DNA from: Burkholderia sp.
Lineage (GTDB): Bacteria; Pseudomonadota; Gammaproteobacteria; Burkholderiales; Burkholderiaceae
Length of the DNA: 64,000 bases
Direction of reading: 5' to 3'
NCBI RefSeq assembly: GCF_018375725.1
Contig: NZ_JAHACR010000003.1
Coordinates: forward strand, 29,135-93,134
Positions 1-8,878 of the stretch are shown here, piece after piece. The first letter of the stretch is position 1; each line of letters starts with the position of its first letter. Below the pieces are notes generated by a model. That model was given only the letters and a program-made list of their open reading frames with translations, had not been told where the DNA came from and did no database searches. Made by a program: the position numbers and the translations under genes.

Positions 1-21
1 GATTACGACTACAAGACGTGA
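1..21 (+). CDS. 3' end of a truncated gene, product unknown
   Basis: The first 21 bases read in frame as DYDYKT followed by TGA, and a good rho-independent terminator lies about 90 bases further on in the same direction. This fits the last codons of a plus-strand gene that begins before the window. Too little remains to name it, and the reading frame cannot be proved from so few codons. Confidence 0.4.
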   Translation, partial: DYDYKT

Positions 22-113
22 TTCGCGCCGTGCGCGGCGTACGTCGAATGCAAGACGGGCTGAGAGGTGAGCTGAATCCCTGAAGCGGGACGGTTCAGCG
101 GCGTCAGGCCGAC

Positions 114-153
114 AAGGGCTGAGTTCTGTGCGGCACAGGACTCAGCCCTTTTT
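114..153 (+). terminator. Rho-independent terminator
   Basis: AAGGGCTGAGT at 114-124 is mirrored by ACTCAGCCCTT at 140-150. The inner TCTGTG/CACAGG pairs extend the stem to about 17 bp around a CGG loop, and a T run follows on the plus strand. It would end the transcript of the gene whose tail is at the window start; the leftward M48-like gene ends just beyond it. Confidence 0.85.
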
Positions 154-170
154 GCTTGGCGATCGCACGC

Positions 171-1175
171 TCAATGCCGTGCGATCTTGTGCCGCTGCGC
201 GCTGATTCCCGCGTAATCCGGCAACGTGTCGAGACGCTTGCCGATCGCCTTCGCGTACAGCGGCATCAGATCCGGCAGGCGGTTCAGCAGATCCTGACGG
301 CGCGCGTTGCCGTACGGATGCGTGTAGATGAACCCCGTGTCCTTGTTCCTGCGCGTCGCGACTGCGAGCTTGTCCCACAGCGTAAGCGCCGCACGCGGAT
401 CGAAGCCGGCGCGCGCGGCGATGTCGCCGCCGATCACGTCGGCCTCGGTTTCGTCGGTCGGATCGTAGCGCAGCGTTTGCAGGCGATTGCCGAGATTGAG
501 CGGCTGCGGCAGCGGATCGCCGACGCCGAACAGCGGCGGCAGCGACGCGGCGCGCAACGACGTCTGCGACGGATCGCTGAAGCCGCCGCGCGCATGTTCG
601 CGCAGCGCGTGCGCGATACCGTGCGCGAGCAGCACGCCGAGTTCGTCGTCGTTCAGGCGGACGCGGTCGAGCACACCGCCATAGACGAGGATCTTGCCGC
701 CGGGCAGGCACGACACGCGGATATCGCGCGAGCGGATCGCGTTCACGGCCCACGTCCAGTCCTTGACGCGCTCGTTCCACTTGACCGAATACGGCGCCAG
801 TTTCGCGACGATCTCGCGCACGCGCTTCACGCGCGGCTGGTTTGCCGGGAGCAGGCGGTTGCTCTGCGCGGCGATCTCCACGATCTGCGTGTATTCGTTC
901 GCCGTGAGCTGCTCGAGCAGCGGGGACGGAATCAGCGTACGGAATGCGATCGCCTTGCCGAGGCGGACCTGTTGCGACGTCGACGCACCCGGCTGTGCGG
1001 GCGTCGCGGCGCCGGGCACTGCCGCGGCATTGCCCGCCGGAACCGATGTGGACGAGCCGGGCGAAGCCGGTGCGTCCTCTTCGGCGGCATGGGTCACGGG
1101 CGCGCCCAGCGTGGCGACGCCGAACGCCAGCACCGCGGCCGCGCGCGCCGCGCGGCGCAGGACGTCATTGCGCAC
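171..1175 (-). CDS. M48-family peptidase-like protein with degenerate HGIAH motif
   Basis: A 334-residue exported protein. Residues 1-30 look like a signal peptide (twin-Arg-rich start, hydrophobic AVLAFGVATLG, AxA site), followed by a low-complexity Ala/Pro/Ser linker to about residue 70. The rest resembles periplasmic M48 metallopeptidases (YggG/BepA type): residues 185-189 stand where the zinc-binding HExxH helix should be, followed by ALREHAR, and the downstream ETEAD...ARAGFDP segment carries the third zinc ligand. The catalytic Glu is replaced by Gly (codon GGT), so proteolysis is doubtful; a chaperone or structural role is possible. The start overlaps the end of the AmpG-like gene by 11 bases, suggesting co-transcription. 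Confidence 0.8.
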   Translation of the reverse strand: MRNDVLRRAARAAAVLAFGVATLGAPVTHAAEEDAPASPGSSTSVPAGNAAAVPGAATPAQPGASTSQQVRLGKAIAFRTLIPSPLLEQLTANEYTQIVEIAAQSNRLLPANQPRVKRVREIVAKLAPYSVKWNERVKDWTWAVNAIRSRDIRVSCLPGGKILVYGGVLDRVRLNDDELGVLLAHGIAHALREHARGGFSDPSQTSLRAASLPPLFGVGDPLPQPLNLGNRLQTLRYDPTDETEADVIGGDIAARAGFDPRAALTLWDKLAVATRRNKDTGFIYTHPYGNARRQDLLNRLPDLMPLYAKAIGKRLDTLPDYAGISAQRHKIARH

Positions 1176-2478
1176 GGGCGACCTCGTCGTTGCGCGCGTC
1201 GCCGTTCCACGGCGCGACCTTGAACAGCAGCAGCATCCCGGGAATGCCGAGTGCGGCGCACAGCAGGAAGTAGTCGAACCAGCCGATCTGCGCGACGATG
1301 AAACCGCTTGCGGCGGATGCGAGCGTGCGCGGCACCGACGCGAGACTCGTAAACAGCGCGAACTGCGTCGCCGTGTAGCGCGGATCGGTGGTGCTCGCGA
1401 TGTACGCGGTAAACGCGGCGAGCGTGAGGCCCGTCGAGAACGTCTCGAAGCCGTACACCGCGCCCATCAGCACCGGTTGCGCGCCGGCCTTCGCGAGCCA
1501 TGCGAAGCCGAGCGTCGACACGATCTGCAGGATGCCGAAAATCCACAGCCCGCGCGCGATACCGATCTTCATGAGCCAGACGCCGCCGACGATGCCGCCC
1601 GCGAGACTCGCCCAGAATGCGGTTGTCTTCGCGATCACGCCGATCTGTGTCTTGTTGAAGCCGATATCGAGGAAGAACGACGTCGACAGCGTCGTCGCCA
1701 TCGTGTCGCCGAGCTTGAACAGGAAGATGAACGCGATGACGAGCAGTGCGCCGGCCCAGCCGTCGCGCTGGATGAATTCGCGGAAGGGCAGCACGACTGC
1801 GTCGCGCAGGTTGCGCGGCGGCGCGCCGGTCACGGCCGGCTCGCGCACGAGGAGCGTCATCACGATGCCCGGCAGCATGAACGCGGCGGTGAACGCGAAC
1901 ACGGCGTCCCACGGCAGGTGATCGGAGAGGATCAGCGACAGCGAGCCGGGAATCAGCGCCGCGACCTTGTACGCGTTGACGTGCACCGCGTTGCCGAGGC
2001 CCTGCTCGGTGTCGCGCAGCAATTCGCGGCGATACGCGTCGATCACGATGTCGGCGCTCGCGCCGAAGAATGCGACGAGCGTGGTGAGCGCGGCGACCGT
2101 CCAGATCGAATCGCGCGGCGACACGAAGCCGAGCGCGGCGATCGCGCCCGCGACGAGCACCTGCGTCAATAGCATCCAGCCGCGGCGGCGGCCGGGCCGC
2201 CACCCGGGCAGCCGCGGGATGTAACGGTCCATCAGCGGCGCCCACAGGAATTTCCACGTGTACGGGAACTGGATCAGCGCGAACAGGCCGATTTCCTTCA
2301 GGTTCACGCCTTCCGAGCGCAGCCATGCCTGCACGAGATAGACGAGCGTGAAAAGGGGCAGCCCGGACGTGAAGCCGAGAAACACGCAGATCAGCATGTG
2401 CGTGTTCAGGAAGGCTCGCCAGCCGGGGTGATCCTCGTGAGCGGTGAGTGCAGGCGCCTCGTGTGGCGTTTTCGACAT
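1165..2478 (-). CDS. ampG: AmpG-type MFS muropeptide transporter
   Basis: A 437-residue polytopic inner-membrane protein with about 12 hydrophobic segments. It has AmpG hallmarks: an early FLGFTSGLPLFTLVYLVQAWLR segment, then FALIQFPYTWKFLWAPLMDRY and later ASADIVIDAYRREL. AmpG family members import anhydro-muropeptides from the periplasm for cell-wall recycling and can feed beta-lactamase induction. It lies 103 bases downstream of metW on the same strand and overlaps the M48-like gene. Family assignment is strong; the exact substrate is inferred from homology. Confidence 0.87.
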   Translation of the reverse strand: MSKTPHEAPALTAHEDHPGWRAFLNTHMLICVFLGFTSGLPLFTLVYLVQAWLRSEGVNLKEIGLFALIQFPYTWKFLWAPLMDRYIPRLPGWRPGRRRGWMLLTQVLVAGAIAALGFVSPRDSIWTVAALTTLVAFFGASADIVIDAYRRELLRDTEQGLGNAVHVNAYKVAALIPGSLSLILSDHLPWDAVFAFTAAFMLPGIVMTLLVREPAVTGAPPRNLRDAVVLPFREFIQRDGWAGALLVIAFIFLFKLGDTMATTLSTSFFLDIGFNKTQIGVIAKTTAFWASLAGGIVGGVWLMKIGIARGLWIFGILQIVSTLGFAWLAKAGAQPVLMGAVYGFETFSTGLTLAAFTAYIASTTDPRYTATQFALFTSLASVPRTLASAASGFIVAQIGWFDYFLLCAALGIPGMLLLFKVAPWNGDARNDEVARAQ

Positions 2479-2581
2479 GAACTGGAACTGGATAGCGTTG
2501 ACGTTGGAGCGGGGCGGCAGCGTACCGCGCCGGCCCGGGCGGCGCGCGGCGAGCGGCGCCGTGCGTCAACGGCTTTCCGGC

Positions 2582-3190
2582 TCAGCTGCGCTTGACGCGA
2601 TAGACAGCAAGACTACCACGCCAGTTCGCTCCCCATCGAATCGGCTGGCCTTCATGCAGCACGACGCGATCGAGGATCGTGACGCCGACTTCGGGCGCGA
2701 GCGCCTCGAAATCCTTGATCGTCAGCACACGGACGTTCGGCGTGTTGTGCCACTGGTACGGCAGCGACTTCGACACCGGCATCCGGCCGCGCAGCACCGA
2801 CAGCCGATGCGCCCAGTAGCCGAAATTCGGGAACGACACGATGCATTCGCGGCCGACGCGCGCCGTTTCGCGCAGGATCGCGGCGGTCTGGTGAATCGTC
2901 TGCAGCGTCTGCGACAGGATCGCGAAGTCGAAGCTGTGGTCCTCGAACAGGCGCAGGCCGTCCTCAAGGTTCTGCTGGATCACGTTGATGCCGTTCTTCG
3001 TGCTCGCGAGCACGCCGGCATCGTTCAGCTCGACGCCGTAGCCGGTCACGTCGAGTTCCTCCATCAGCAGCGACAGCAGCGAGCCGTCGCCGCAGCCGAG
3101 ATCGAGCACCGTCGAGCGCGGCTCGACCCAGCGGGCGATCGCGCGAAAATCCGCGCGCGCGGACAGGGAGTTCAGCGCTTGCTGGTTCAT
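2582..3190 (-). CDS. metW: MetW, methionine biosynthesis methyltransferase-fold protein
   Basis: A 202-residue protein with a class I SAM-binding motif [12 protein letters not shown] near residues 30-41, ending in [16 protein letters not shown], typical of MetW. The ATG start overlaps the metX stop in an ATGA arrangement (3187-3190), so the two are translationally coupled. MetW nearly always accompanies metX in proteobacteria and is thought to support homoserine acylation rather than act as a stand-alone methyltransferase. It shares the SAM-II riboswitch upstream of metX. Confidence 0.95.
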   Translation of the reverse strand: MNQQALNSLSARADFRAIARWVEPRSTVLDLGCGDGSLLSLLMEELDVTGYGVELNDAGVLASTKNGINVIQQNLEDGLRLFEDHSFDFAILSQTLQTIHQTAAILRETARVGRECIVSFPNFGYWAHRLSVLRGRMPVSKSLPYQWHNTPNVRVLTIKDFEALAPEVGVTILDRVVLHEGQPIRWGANWRGSLAVYRVKRS

Positions 3191-4332
3191 GCACCCACCT
3201 CGTTGGCGATCCGGTCGTAATAGGCGCGGATCAGGTTGTGATAACGCGCGTCGTCGAGCAGGAACGCGTCGTGGCCGTGCGGCGCGTCGATCTCCGCGTA
3301 GGTCACCGTCCGCTTGTTGTCGAGCAGCGCCTTGACGATCTCGCGCGAGCGCGCGGGCGCGAAGCGCCAGTCGGTCGAGAAGCTCGCGATCAGGTATTTC
3401 GCCTGCGTCTGCGCGAGCGCGGCGGTCAGGTTGCCGTCGAATGCCTTCGCCGGATCGAAATAGTCGAGCGCGCGCGTGATCAGCAGGTAGGTATTCGCGT
3501 CGAAGTAGTCGGCGAACTTGTCGCCCTGGTAGCGCAGGTACGACTCGACCTCGAACTCGACGTCGAAGCTGAAGTTGTACGCGTCGAGCGCACCGTCGGC
3601 GCGGCGCAGCGCGCGGCCGAATTTCTCGGCCATGTCGTCGTCGGACAGATACGTGATGTGGCCGATCATCCGCGCGACACGCAGGCCGCGCTTCGGCTTC
3701 ACGCCATGCGCGTAGTAGTCGCCGCCATGAAAATCGGGATCGGACAGGATCGACGAGCGCGCGACCTCGTTGAATGCGATGTTCTGCGCGGACAGCTTCG
3801 GTGTCGACGCGATGTCGATGCAGTGCGCGACGCGCTCCGGATACATCAGGCTCCACGCGAGCGCCTGCATGCCGCCGAGACTGCCGCCCATCACCGCGGC
3901 GAAGCGCTCGATGCCGAACGCATCGGCGACGCGCGCCTGCGCGTGCACCCAGTCCTCGACGGTCACGACGGGAAAGCGCGCGCCGTACGGTTTGCCGGTG
4001 GATGGATCGATGCTCATCGGGCCGGTCGAGCCGAAGCACGAGCCGAGATTGTTCACGCCGATCACGAAGAACCGGTTGGTGTCCAGCGGCTTGCCGGGGC
4101 CGACCATGTTGTCCCACCAGCCGGTGCTGCGCGGATCGTCCGCGTAGACGCCGGCGACGTGGTGCGACGCGTTGAGCGCGTGGCAGACGAGCACCGCGTT
4201 CGAACGCGTGGCATTGAGCTCGCCGTATGTCTCGACGACGAGTTGATAGTTGCCGATCACGCTGCCGCTTTGCAGGCGCAGCGGTTCGGCGAAATGCATG
4301 GTCTGTGGAGCGACGATGCCGATCGATTCCAT
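3187..4332 (-). CDS. metX: Homoserine O-acyltransferase MetX
   Basis: A 381-residue alpha/beta-hydrolase enzyme that acylates homoserine in the first committed step of methionine synthesis. The nucleophile Ser151 lies in MGGSLGGMQ; Asp321 (STDWRF) and His354 (PHGHDAF) complete the triad. Whether it uses acetyl-CoA or succinyl-CoA cannot be settled by eye; many betaproteobacterial MetX proteins are annotated as succinyl-transferases. The ATG at 4332 is preceded by AAGAGG at good spacing. A SAM-II aptamer lies 75-160 bases upstream, and metW follows with a 4-base overlap, giving a SAM-responsive metXW operon. Confidence 0.95.
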   Translation of the reverse strand: MESIGIVAPQTMHFAEPLRLQSGSVIGNYQLVVETYGELNATRSNAVLVCHALNASHHVAGVYADDPRSTGWWDNMVGPGKPLDTNRFFVIGVNNLGSCFGSTGPMSIDPSTGKPYGARFPVVTVEDWVHAQARVADAFGIERFAAVMGGSLGGMQALAWSLMYPERVAHCIDIASTPKLSAQNIAFNEVARSSILSDPDFHGGDYYAHGVKPKRGLRVARMIGHITYLSDDDMAEKFGRALRRADGALDAYNFSFDVEFEVESYLRYQGDKFADYFDANTYLLITRALDYFDPAKAFDGNLTAALAQTQAKYLIASFSTDWRFAPARSREIVKALLDNKRTVTYAEIDAPHGHDAFLLDDARYHNLIRAYYDRIANEVGA

Positions 4333-4387
4333 TCGTTCCGCCTCTTGGTCACTGGGCGGCTAAATGGTGTCGGCGATGCGCGGAGTC

Positions 4388-4419
4388 GAAAAAGCGCGGC
4401 TGACGACCTCTTTAGCCGC
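4388..4419 (-). terminator. Candidate attenuator hairpin overlapping the SAM-II 3' strand
   Basis: On the minus strand, GCGGCT (4414-4419), which is part of the aptamer core, can instead pair with AGCCGC (4396-4401), and the sequence then runs GCTTTTT. This looks like a short intrinsic terminator that competes with the aptamer's pseudoknot strand. The logic is not obvious, because ligand binding should block rather than promote this hairpin. It is listed as a structural observation only. Confidence 0.45.
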
Positions 4420-4493
4420 ATTTGTAGTGAACCGCCGGGATCGATGCCCCGGCCGGTTCGCGCGCCCGCAATCGAGTCAGCAAATCGGCGCGC
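4407..4493 (-). ncRNA. SAM-II (SAM_alpha) riboswitch aptamer upstream of metX
   Basis: Read on the minus strand from 4493: a P1 stem GCGCGC (4488-4493) pairs with GCGCGC (4460-4465), enclosing a loop with GATTTG and ATTGC, the loop signature of SAM-II. The 3' half at 4407-4429 contains CAAATGCGGCTAAAGAGG, matching the SAM-II consensus AAAUGYRGCUAAAnAGG. Loop CUC can pair with the GAG of the 3' part to make the P2 pseudoknot. Unlike the compact textbook form, an extra hairpin (4429-4459, GAACCG/CGGTTC plus CCGGG/CCCGG) is inserted between P1 and the 3' strand. SAM-II RNAs switch off methionine genes when SAM is plentiful, which fits metX downstream. Confidence 0.86.
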
Positions 4494-4559
4494 TTCCGAC
4501 ATGCCGCCAGGGTGGCGGCAGTCGGCAGAGTATAGCGGAAAATGCCGGCGCGGGAAGCA

Positions 4560-4599
4560 GCCGCCCCCGGCAGCGGGCGGTGCCGCTGCCGGGGGCGGC
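4560..4599 (-). terminator. Perfect GC-rich hairpin after the autotransporter gene
   Basis: GCCGCCCCCGGCAGCG (4560-4575) and its exact reverse complement (4584-4599) flank an 8-base loop. It starts 13 bases beyond the autotransporter stop codon, so it probably ends that transcript, though no long T run follows. Confidence 0.65.
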
Positions 4600-4612
4600 C
4601 CGATGCAGGCGA

Positions 4613-7606
4613 TCATTTCCAGCGATATTTCGCTGCGAGCTGACCTCTGAAGACGGCGTAGTTCGCCAGATTGGACTGCACGCCGATACTGGCCGAGACG
4701 GCCAGATGCCGGGTGAGCTGCCCCGTTGCGCCGACCTTGATTTCGGCGCGATCGCGCGGCAAGCGGAGTTCGAACGGATTGCCGTCGACCGTCAGGGTGT
4801 GCGACCCGGGGCCGTGCCACCAGCTGGCCTCGATGAATGGCCGCAGCTCCTGAGTCGGCGTGACCGACGTGACGCCATGCACGCGCACGCCCAGACGCGT
4901 CAGCACGTCGTTCGAGCGCTGCACGCCGATGTAGCCGCCCGGCGAGTGGTGCCCGACCGCATGATAGTGGGCGTATACGATCTGCGCGCCGGGTTCGACG
5001 AAAAAGCGCGAGTTGCCGTCGCTGTGGATGCCGAACGAATAGCCGGCCTCGATCGACGCCGCGACCGTTCTCGACCGGTAGCTGTCTCCGGGCAGGCTGC
5101 CGCCGACGCTGTTGTGGTAGGCGCCGTACATCAGCCAGGTGTCGACATGGGGGCCGGTCAGGATGTCCCGGTTGCCATACCACGTTCCGTACAGGCCGAC
5201 GTTGTAGCCGTCGACGCTGCCGCGCGCCGTGGCCGATGCGTAGCGTTGCGCATTCGGATTCCAGAGCGGGCGGGTCGACCAGGTCGTGTTGCTCCCGTAC
5301 ATGCCCATCGTGCCGATCCGGACGCTGCCGCCACGGCTGTCTTCGAACCGAAGCAGATCCGCGCCCGCGTGAATCAGGCGGCCATTGCCGCTGACGCTGC
5401 GGCCGCCGAACGAAGTCGATTGTCCTTCCGCACGCAGCCAGACGGCGCCGTCGAGCCGCTGTCCGTCCGTCTCGGTGCGCAGCGTCTGATCCTCGCGCTG
5501 ATGCAGCGTATGAATCGGCATCAGGATTGCCGCGTCCGTGTTGGCGAGGTAGGCGTCCGGTTCCGGCGCAACGGCGCGCAAAGTGGGCGGCGACGGGGGC
5601 ACGGTCTCGGGTTCGATCGGTTCGGGTGGCACGGGCTTGGCCGCGGAAACGAGATACCAGTCGTCCGCATGGCCCGCACGGCCGCCACGCGTCAGCATGT
5701 AGTCGTAGCCGCCCGCCGAAATCGTGCCGACATCCTGGCGATAGCCGTCGGACGCGGCATCGAGCACGAAGGCCTTTGCATCGGTCGTGCCGCCGTTGCG
5801 GGTTTCGACGAGCGGAATGCCGATGGTCGTCGCGGCGCCTTCGCCGCCGGAGCGCTTCACGATGAGCCCGGTATTGCCGGAAGCATGGCCGGCGTCGATC
5901 ACGAGTGTGTCGGTCGGCGAAAGATCGTCGCCGTACGTCGTGTGCAGGACGACTTTGCCGTTGTGCGCCGCGTAGTCGCCCTGAACGACGAGCTGCTTGT
6001 GGGTGTTGCCGATGGGCGGGGCGAATGCGATCGTGGAATCGTCGAGCGTGAGCGATTGCACGGTCGAGTCGCCGGTGATGCGCCACAGGCTGCCCTGCTC
6101 CATCGACAACGCATTAACCGTTTGTGTCGCACCTTGCCACGCGGCGCCACGGGACATCGCCAGGTCGGTCACGGCGGGTGTCACGCTGCCGTCGTCGGTG
6201 GGCAGATTGACGATGTTTCCGCTGGCGCTGGCGGCATGGTCGAGCGTCAATTGCACTGGCTGGGCGTCCTCGGCGTCGACAGCCAGCAACGTGCCGTTGC
6301 CGCCTTCGATGCGTGCGCCGTTCGTCGCATGGATGACGCCCGCGTTCGCGATGATCGCATTGCCTTGCGCGCTGACGATTGAGCCGCCGTCGAGGCTCAG
6401 CTCGCTGCCGAGGACGACTGCGCCCGCCGCTTCCGAGCCTTCCGTCCGGACGTCCGTATTCCGCAGGTCGAGCATGCCGCCGTAGCTGGCATAGATGCCG
6501 TGCGCGCGGGCGCCCTTCGTGGCGACCGTGCCGTCGACGATACGCGTGGTCGTGTCCTTGCCGACGGTCACCACGCCGATGGCCTTGTCGCCGCCGGTTT
6601 TGATGCCGCCGCGTTCCAGTGCGACCCGGGCGCCGATACGCACGAACGCGCCGACCGCGCCGAAGCCGGACGTGGCAATGTTCGAGTCGACCATGTCGAC
6701 CGAGGCGGGGCTGTCGTACTCCTTGAATACATAGAGACCGTGCCCGCTTTCCCCGCTTGTCATCACGTCGGTGCGCGCCATCTTCACGACGCCTTCGCGC
6801 ACGTTCAGGCCCGGCGCGATCTTGCCGTTCGTGCGCAGCGTCGAGTCGGTGATCGCGATCGTGTTCTTCCCCGACAGGTTGATCGCCGACGAATATTCGC
6901 CTTCCGCCGTGACGTCGATCCGGTCCAGCGTGGAGCGGTTTCCGTCGTAGTCGGACGCGATGCCGTGCGCGAACGGGCCGACGGTGCGGATCCGCGTATC
7001 GGCGATCGCGATGGAGGATCCCGGGCCGGGGCCGAGGTAGACGCCGTGCGCCTCCTTCCCGAGCGTGTCGATCGAGCCGCCGGACATGTCGATCCGGCCG
7101 CCGGGGCCGTAAATGTAGACGCCAGTGGCGTACTCGCCGAGCGTGTTGATGGTCGAGTGCTCGAACAGCGCGCTCCCGCCGTTGAAAAGGCGGATGCCGT
7201 AGGCGACATCCCCGGTCGTGTGGATCTCGCTGTCGTGCAGTTCGATGCGGGCGCCCGCGGCTTCGGCCAGCATGCCGTTTGCGCCGATCCCCTTCGAGAA
7301 CACGCGCACCGGCCCTTTGGCTGTCAGCAAGCCGCCCTGGCTGGCATTCAGGACATGCTGCGTGTGGTCGATGGTGGCGTAATCGCCTGCGGCGATTTCG
7401 AGGTGCGTGCCGATTGCATGCTGCGGGTTGTTGACGACTTGGGCGCCCGCGGACAGCGGTGCCATCATCGCGAGGATCCATGCGGAACAGGCGGATTTCG
7501 GCACCGGGGGCGTCGTGCTTCGCATGTCGGGCATTGCACGGGGGCCGAATCTGGCACGCCGTCCTACGGCATGCGCTTTCCGGTTGGGCTGGCTCGATTC
7601 ATTCAT
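4613..7606 (-). CDS. Classical (type Va) autotransporter adhesin
   Basis: A 997-residue secreted protein. An extended basic N-terminus (about 40 residues) precedes a hydrophobic signal segment WILAMMAPLSAGAQ. The passenger (about 60-670) is a repetitive right-handed beta-helix type with many recurring G-x-x-A-x-G-V/I-x-x-x blocks and polymorphic-toxin-free pertactin-like texture. A Pro-rich stretch PPEPIEPETVPPSPP precedes the C-terminal 280-residue beta-barrel, which ends in KYRWK, the aromatic/charged terminus recognised by BAM. No protease triad or RGD motif was noticed, so adhesion or biofilm function is the likeliest role. A downstream ATG (MPDMRST or MRSTT) is a possible alternative start. 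It follows the fimbrial operon on the same strand but with a 510-base gap and its own promoter-like site. Confidence 0.88.
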   Translation of the reverse strand: MNESSQPNRKAHAVGRRARFGPRAMPDMRSTTPPVPKSACSAWILAMMAPLSAGAQVVNNPQHAIGTHLEIAAGDYATIDHTQHVLNASQGGLLTAKGPVRVFSKGIGANGMLAEAAGARIELHDSEIHTTGDVAYGIRLFNGGSALFEHSTINTLGEYATGVYIYGPGGRIDMSGGSIDTLGKEAHGVYLGPGPGSSIAIADTRIRTVGPFAHGIASDYDGNRSTLDRIDVTAEGEYSSAINLSGKNTIAITDSTLRTNGKIAPGLNVREGVVKMARTDVMTSGESGHGLYVFKEYDSPASVDMVDSNIATSGFGAVGAFVRIGARVALERGGIKTGGDKAIGVVTVGKDTTTRIVDGTVATKGARAHGIYASYGGMLDLRNTDVRTEGSEAAGAVVLGSELSLDGGSIVSAQGNAIIANAGVIHATNGARIEGGNGTLLAVDAEDAQPVQLTLDHAASASGNIVNLPTDDGSVTPAVTDLAMSRGAAWQGATQTVNALSMEQGSLWRITGDSTVQSLTLDDSTIAFAPPIGNTHKQLVVQGDYAAHNGKVVLHTTYGDDLSPTDTLVIDAGHASGNTGLIVKRSGGEGAATTIGIPLVETRNGGTTDAKAFVLDAASDGYRQDVGTISAGGYDYMLTRGGRAGHADDWYLVSAAKPVPPEPIEPETVPPSPPTLRAVAPEPDAYLANTDAAILMPIHTLHQREDQTLRTETDGQRLDGAVWLRAEGQSTSFGGRSVSGNGRLIHAGADLLRFEDSRGGSVRIGTMGMYGSNTTWSTRPLWNPNAQRYASATARGSVDGYNVGLYGTWYGNRDILTGPHVDTWLMYGAYHNSVGGSLPGDSYRSRTVAASIEAGYSFGIHSDGNSRFFVEPGAQIVYAHYHAVGHHSPGGYIGVQRSNDVLTRLGVRVHGVTSVTPTQELRPFIEASWWHGPGSHTLTVDGNPFELRLPRDRAEIKVGATGQLTRHLAVSASIGVQSNLANYAVFRGQLAAKYRWK

Positions 7607-8116
7607 GGGTGTGGGTCGGAAGTGTGAAAGATAAAATTAAACGTATTGGGATAATTTGGAGCAATAGGACGCGTCTGTTTTGCGCGTGCCGGGAAGCGCG
7701 GTGACGGCAAGGGAGCAAACCGGTGGCGCAGTCGGGCGTGCGCAAATCGCGTGCGATGCGCGGGTGTCGCGCAGCGGGGCGGGGCCGCACCGGGTTGCAT
7801 GCCCGGGTTCGGGCTGGCAGGCGGCGCACGGATGCGCCGCGAGCGCCGGTATGGCACAGGCCGAAGCGGTGTCGGTTGACTATCTAGGGATTAGGGATGC
7901 GAACGGATTCTGCGTGAGGCGGAAAAGTGGTGCCCCGGTCGGGGCGGCTGCCATCGAGTGCGGCCGGATGCCGGGCAGCGATGCGGTGCCTCTTCCACGT
8001 TGCCGTCGTACGCCGGCAACGTCCGTGATCAAGCCACGTTGCCGGCATGCGTCAGGCCATTCACAGGCATCCTGCGTGCCCAAATCGCTTCAGGCGCAGG
8101 CTGTCGAGCTGGATCG
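7607..8116. other. Gene-free stretch between fimbrial operon and autotransporter
   Basis: No convincing gene lies here. The part near the autotransporter (7620-7670) is AT-rich and carries a promoter-like pair. Near the fimbrial end, ACGTTGCCG (7997-8005) pairs with CGGCAACGT (8014-8022), and a further ACGTTGCCG copy follows near 8036. This hairpin could help end the fimbrial transcript but has no T run. Confidence 0.5.
7636..7664 (-). promoter_or_regulatory. Sigma-70-like promoter for the autotransporter
   Basis: On the minus strand TTGCTC (7659-7664) and TTTAAT (7636-7641) are separated by exactly 17 bases in an AT-rich patch about 30 bases before the autotransporter start. The fit to TTGACA/TATAAT is moderate. 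Confidence 0.5.
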
Positions 8117-8659
8117 TTATTGATACACGATCGAGTACAGGGCGGACGTCTTGACCGTACCCGTCGTCGCCGCGCCGCCCATCGCCACGTATTGGGCGAA
8201 ATAGGAGAGCGTGGCCGCCCCGTTGTTGAGCGCGACCGGCTTCGAATTCTCGGCGTCCATACCCAGCTTGATGATGCTCATGTCCGGGTTGTTCAGCAGG
8301 CTCACCTCGACGTTCGATGCAGTGCCCTCCTTGTTGAGCAGGTTGCCGCTGGACGCGTTGATGGTCGCGCTGGGCTCGAAGTGCGTGTACACGTTGCCCG
8401 CGGCAGGCGTGCAGTTCGACAGGCTGATATAGAACGGCGTGCGGCCGGCCGTGGTGCCGCCTTGCGCCAGTGACGACGTCGACACCTTCGGCAGCGTGAC
8501 GAGGAAGTTAGCGCCGCCCGTGCCGTTGCCGTTGATCTTGCACGTCTGGGCCCCGATCTTGCCCGTGAACGTGATCGAGCCGTCGGCGGCATGCGAAATC
8601 GACGGGGCGAGCGATGCGAGCGCCGCCACGGCGACGAGCGAGCGAAGGGTGGCTTTCAT
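8117..8659 (-). CDS. Type 1-like fimbrial subunit (second copy)
   Basis: A 180-residue exported pilin. It has a signal peptide ending SHAADG, one Cys pair (TCKING and SNCTP) forming the usual disulfide, and a C-terminal SALYSIVYQ with the penultimate Tyr typical of chaperone-usher subunits. It resembles the first subunit of the operon (the same GTVxTSxLYSxxYQ ending and SNCTPxxGNV block), so the operon carries two related major-type subunits at its two ends. It lies about 220 bases downstream of the adhesin gene. Confidence 0.9.
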   Translation of the reverse strand: MKATLRSLVAVAALASLAPSISHAADGSITFTGKIGAQTCKINGNGTGGANFLVTLPKVSTSSLAQGGTTAGRTPFYISLSNCTPAAGNVYTHFEPSATINASSGNLLNKEGTASNVEVSLLNNPDMSIIKLGMDAENSKPVALNNGAATLSYFAQYVAMGGAATTGTVKTSALYSIVYQ

Positions 8660-8878
8660 ATGTTCTCCAAATGGATATTGATGAGTGAATGAAGCGAAGT
8701 GGCCGGCTCCGCGTTCCGAACACGGTCGAACCGGTTTCCGGAAATCCGCGTCACCGAGAGCATCCGGATGCTTCTCCAGCGGAAGCGCCCGGAAACAGGT
8801 TGTCGACCGGCGTGGAAACGATGCCGGGCGAGCGTTTTGCCGGACGCGCGCGATGCGCGCGCCGCTGCTGGCCGGCGT

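Noticed and set aside
4613..7606. Trimeric autotransporter or two-partner secretion protein
   Set aside because: The C-terminal barrel is about 280 residues, ending in an aromatic/charged tail, as in classical type Va autotransporters; no YadA-type anchor or TpsB partner is present.
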